From: Candidatus Bathyarchaeota archaeon | GTDB lineage: Archaea; Thermoproteota; Bathyarchaeia; Bathyarchaeales; DTEX01 | Assembly: GCA_018397055.1 (NCBI GenBank) | Contig: JAGTQS010000002.1 | Coordinates: 20,248 to 45,419, forward strand | Reading direction: 5' to 3' | Length of the DNA stretch: 25,172 bases | Part shown: positions 24,049 to 25,172 of the stretch, piece by piece | How positions within the stretch are numbered: position 1 is the first letter of the stretch | How the letters are laid out: every line of letters starts with the position of its first letter | Translations under genes and position numbers: made by a program | Notes under the pieces: model-generated | The model's input: the letters and a program-made list of their open reading frames with translations, nothing else | What the model was told of the DNA's origin: nothing | Database searches by the model: none

Positions 24049-24983
24049 TCTTTGATTTTCCTCCTTAAAATCGAGTTAGCGAGTGAATACTTGTAAAAAG
24101 TTCCTACGGGATCAACAACTTGACTTAAAACTTTCGGATCAGCAGTAACAGAGGCAAGCGCATTAAGCATGGCAGCTCCTTGGTCAGAAGATTGTGGACC
24201 TGGACCTCCACACCCAGTGCATGGTACATTTACTTTTAGGCATTGGGCGCTACAACCTGCTCTGGTAGCGGGTCCCATGCATACTACGCCTTGATCCCAA
24301 AAACACGTGATTTTATCGTCTTCAATTTCATAAATGCGTTTAATGTTTGAGATTTTTCTGTCTTTCTTCTCTCTTGGACATTCGTCGCAAACTGATTTAT
24401 TTGGAAGAAAACTTGACCCTCTTGGTGGAAGCTTATTGTTAAGAATTATTTCAAAAGCATTTGCGATACATGCAACTGGCGGTGGGCATCCCGAAATGAA
24501 GTAGTCGACATCCACCACTTGGGATAACGGTTTCACTGTGTCATAGAAAACTGGAAGTTCAAGTTCCTTATCATCAACCTTTGCTTTATTTTGCGGGAAG
24601 ACTGATTTTGGATTTTTTGTTGATGGCGTTTCGATGTAGACTCTTTGAAAAACAGATTCTTTGTCCCAAAGGTTCGCGAGCCCTATTACGCAACCGTCGC
24701 AAGCGCACGACCCAAAAGCCACCAGGATTTTTGACTTTTGTCTTAAAAGTCTAGCCATTTTTTCATTTTCCGAGTTTCTTATTGCTCCGTTAAAAAAACA
24801 GTAATCTATGCTTTTATCTGGCATTGCTTGTACGTCTTTATATTTAGTGTCAAGAGCTACGGGCCAAAACACTATATCCACAGCTGCGGCGACATCAAGA
24901 ATTTTTTCGTTTATGTCAAGAACAGCGATTTCGCAACCACCGCAACTAGCTGACCAATAAAAAGCAATTTTTGGCTTTTGCAT
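24045..24983 (-). CDS. mvhG: F420-non-reducing [NiFe]-hydrogenase small subunit
   Basis: This is the electron-transfer subunit paired with MvhA, 312 residues. The proximal cluster ligands are visible: Cys14 and Cys17 (SASCGGCE), Cys93 (GSCACDGC) and Cys166 (SGCPPP). Further cysteines suit the medial and distal clusters: 199/202 (VCDECP), 227, 235, 244, 248, 255 and 258 (VPCTGCGGPG). There is no twin-arginine signal, so the enzyme is cytosolic. It is the first gene of the mvhGA-hdrACB operon. ATG 24983 has a GGTGA site 6 nt upstream. The promoter is probably the TATA-like element at 25037-25045. Confidence 0.94.
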   Translation of the reverse strand: MQKPKIAFYWSASCGGCEIAVLDINEKILDVAAAVDIVFWPVALDTKYKDVQAMPDKSIDYCFFNGAIRNSENEKMARLLRQKSKILVAFGSCACDGCVIGLANLWDKESVFQRVYIETPSTKNPKSVFPQNKAKVDDKELELPVFYDTVKPLSQVVDVDYFISGCPPPVACIANAFEIILNNKLPPRGSSFLPNKSVCDECPREKKDRKISNIKRIYEIEDDKITCFWDQGVVCMGPATRAGCSAQCLKVNVPCTGCGGPGPQSSDQGAAMLNALASVTADPKVLSQVVDPVGTFYKYSLANSILRRKIKE

Positions 24984-25033
24984 ATGATTTCACCATTTTT
25001 TCCCTTATATTTCCTTCAAACATGACATACATT

Positions 25034-25047
25034 GTCTAAATAAAGAC
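25034..25047 (-). promoter_or_regulatory. Promoter of the mvh-hdr operon, TATA box within an inverted repeat
   Basis: On the minus strand GTCT-TTATTT-AGAC places a TATA-like TTTATTTA between complementary 4-nt arms. The predicted transcription start is near 25015, leaving a leader of about 30 nt before ATG 24983. A repressor binding the arms would block TBP. Confidence 0.45.
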
Positions 25048-25076
25048 TTCTAATTACAGCTTCTTACATTTAAGCC

Positions 25077-25172
25077 TTAACCAAATTTTCGATCAAAGAA
25101 AGTTATAAGTGACCTAAAATCAACAATGTTTTTATGTTTTTCCAATTCGTTGTTTGCTAAGTTCTTGAGCTG
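25077..25172 (-). CDS. Possible C-terminal end of a gene entering from the right
   Basis: On the minus strand one frame is open from the window edge for 31 codons and ends with TAA at 25077-25079. The product ends DFRSLITFFDRKFG; the other two minus frames close sooner. The sequence is not recognised. It would lie upstream of mvhG on the same strand, with about 93 nt between. Confidence 0.35.
   Translation of the reverse strand, partial: QLKNLANNELEKHKNIVDFRSLITFFDRKFG

Noticed and set aside
1..25172. tRNA, rRNA, CRISPR array, insertion sequence or integrase
   Set aside because: No T-loop/anticodon patterns in the spacers, no regularly spaced repeats of CRISPR size and no transposase- or integrase-like protein were found.

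Overview
This window looks archaeal. Start sites are preceded by TATA-like boxes about 25-30 nt upstream, often with no leader, or by short GGAGG/AGGTGA-type ribosome sites. Lysyl-tRNA synthetase is of the archaeal class I type. There is a GH57 amylase-family enzyme, an AbrB-PhoU protein and a complete MvhAG-HdrABC hydrogenase/heterodisulfide-reductase operon. The gene mix (Hdr/Mvh without a methyl-CoM reductase in view, a pectin-type GH105, GH57, a stand-alone LigD phosphoesterase, many uncharacterised proteins) would suit an uncultured Bathyarchaeia-like member of the Thermoproteota. That placement is inference; no rRNA gene is present to prove it. I found no tRNA, rRNA, CRISPR array or transposase.

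Left part (1-7700). This holds a coiled-coil protein, a two-domain P-loop plus deoxyribosyltransferase-like protein, a GH105-type hydrolase, a secreted protein followed by a membrane-anchored winged-helix regulator, a SAMHD1-like HD phosphohydrolase, a frameshifted SGNH esterase and a thioredoxin-like protein.

Middle (7700-14510). A 450-nt non-coding stretch is followed by an ABC exporter. Its permease is intact, but its ATPase is broken inside Walker A and again by an in-frame TGA. Then come a LigD-type 3'-phosphoesterase, divergent from lysyl-tRNA synthetase, and a GH57 glycosidase.

Right part (14750-25172). A small nuclease-fold-like Cys-rich protein and a TauE/SafE anion exporter precede the most unusual gene. 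That gene fuses a ribbon-helix-helix DNA-binding domain to a glycine-cleavage-H-like domain whose lipoyl-lysine position is methionine. Divergent to it lies an AbrB-PhoU regulator, then a divergent Hsp20-like protein. The window closes with mvhG-mvhA-hdrA(mvhD)-hdrC-hdrB on the minus strand. These genes overlap or nearly abut and encode a predicted electron-bifurcating complex that couples H2 oxidation to ferredoxin and disulfide reduction. The regulator genes and the sulfur-anion-type exporter sit next to this operon, which raises but does not prove a redox/sulfur-responsive regulon.
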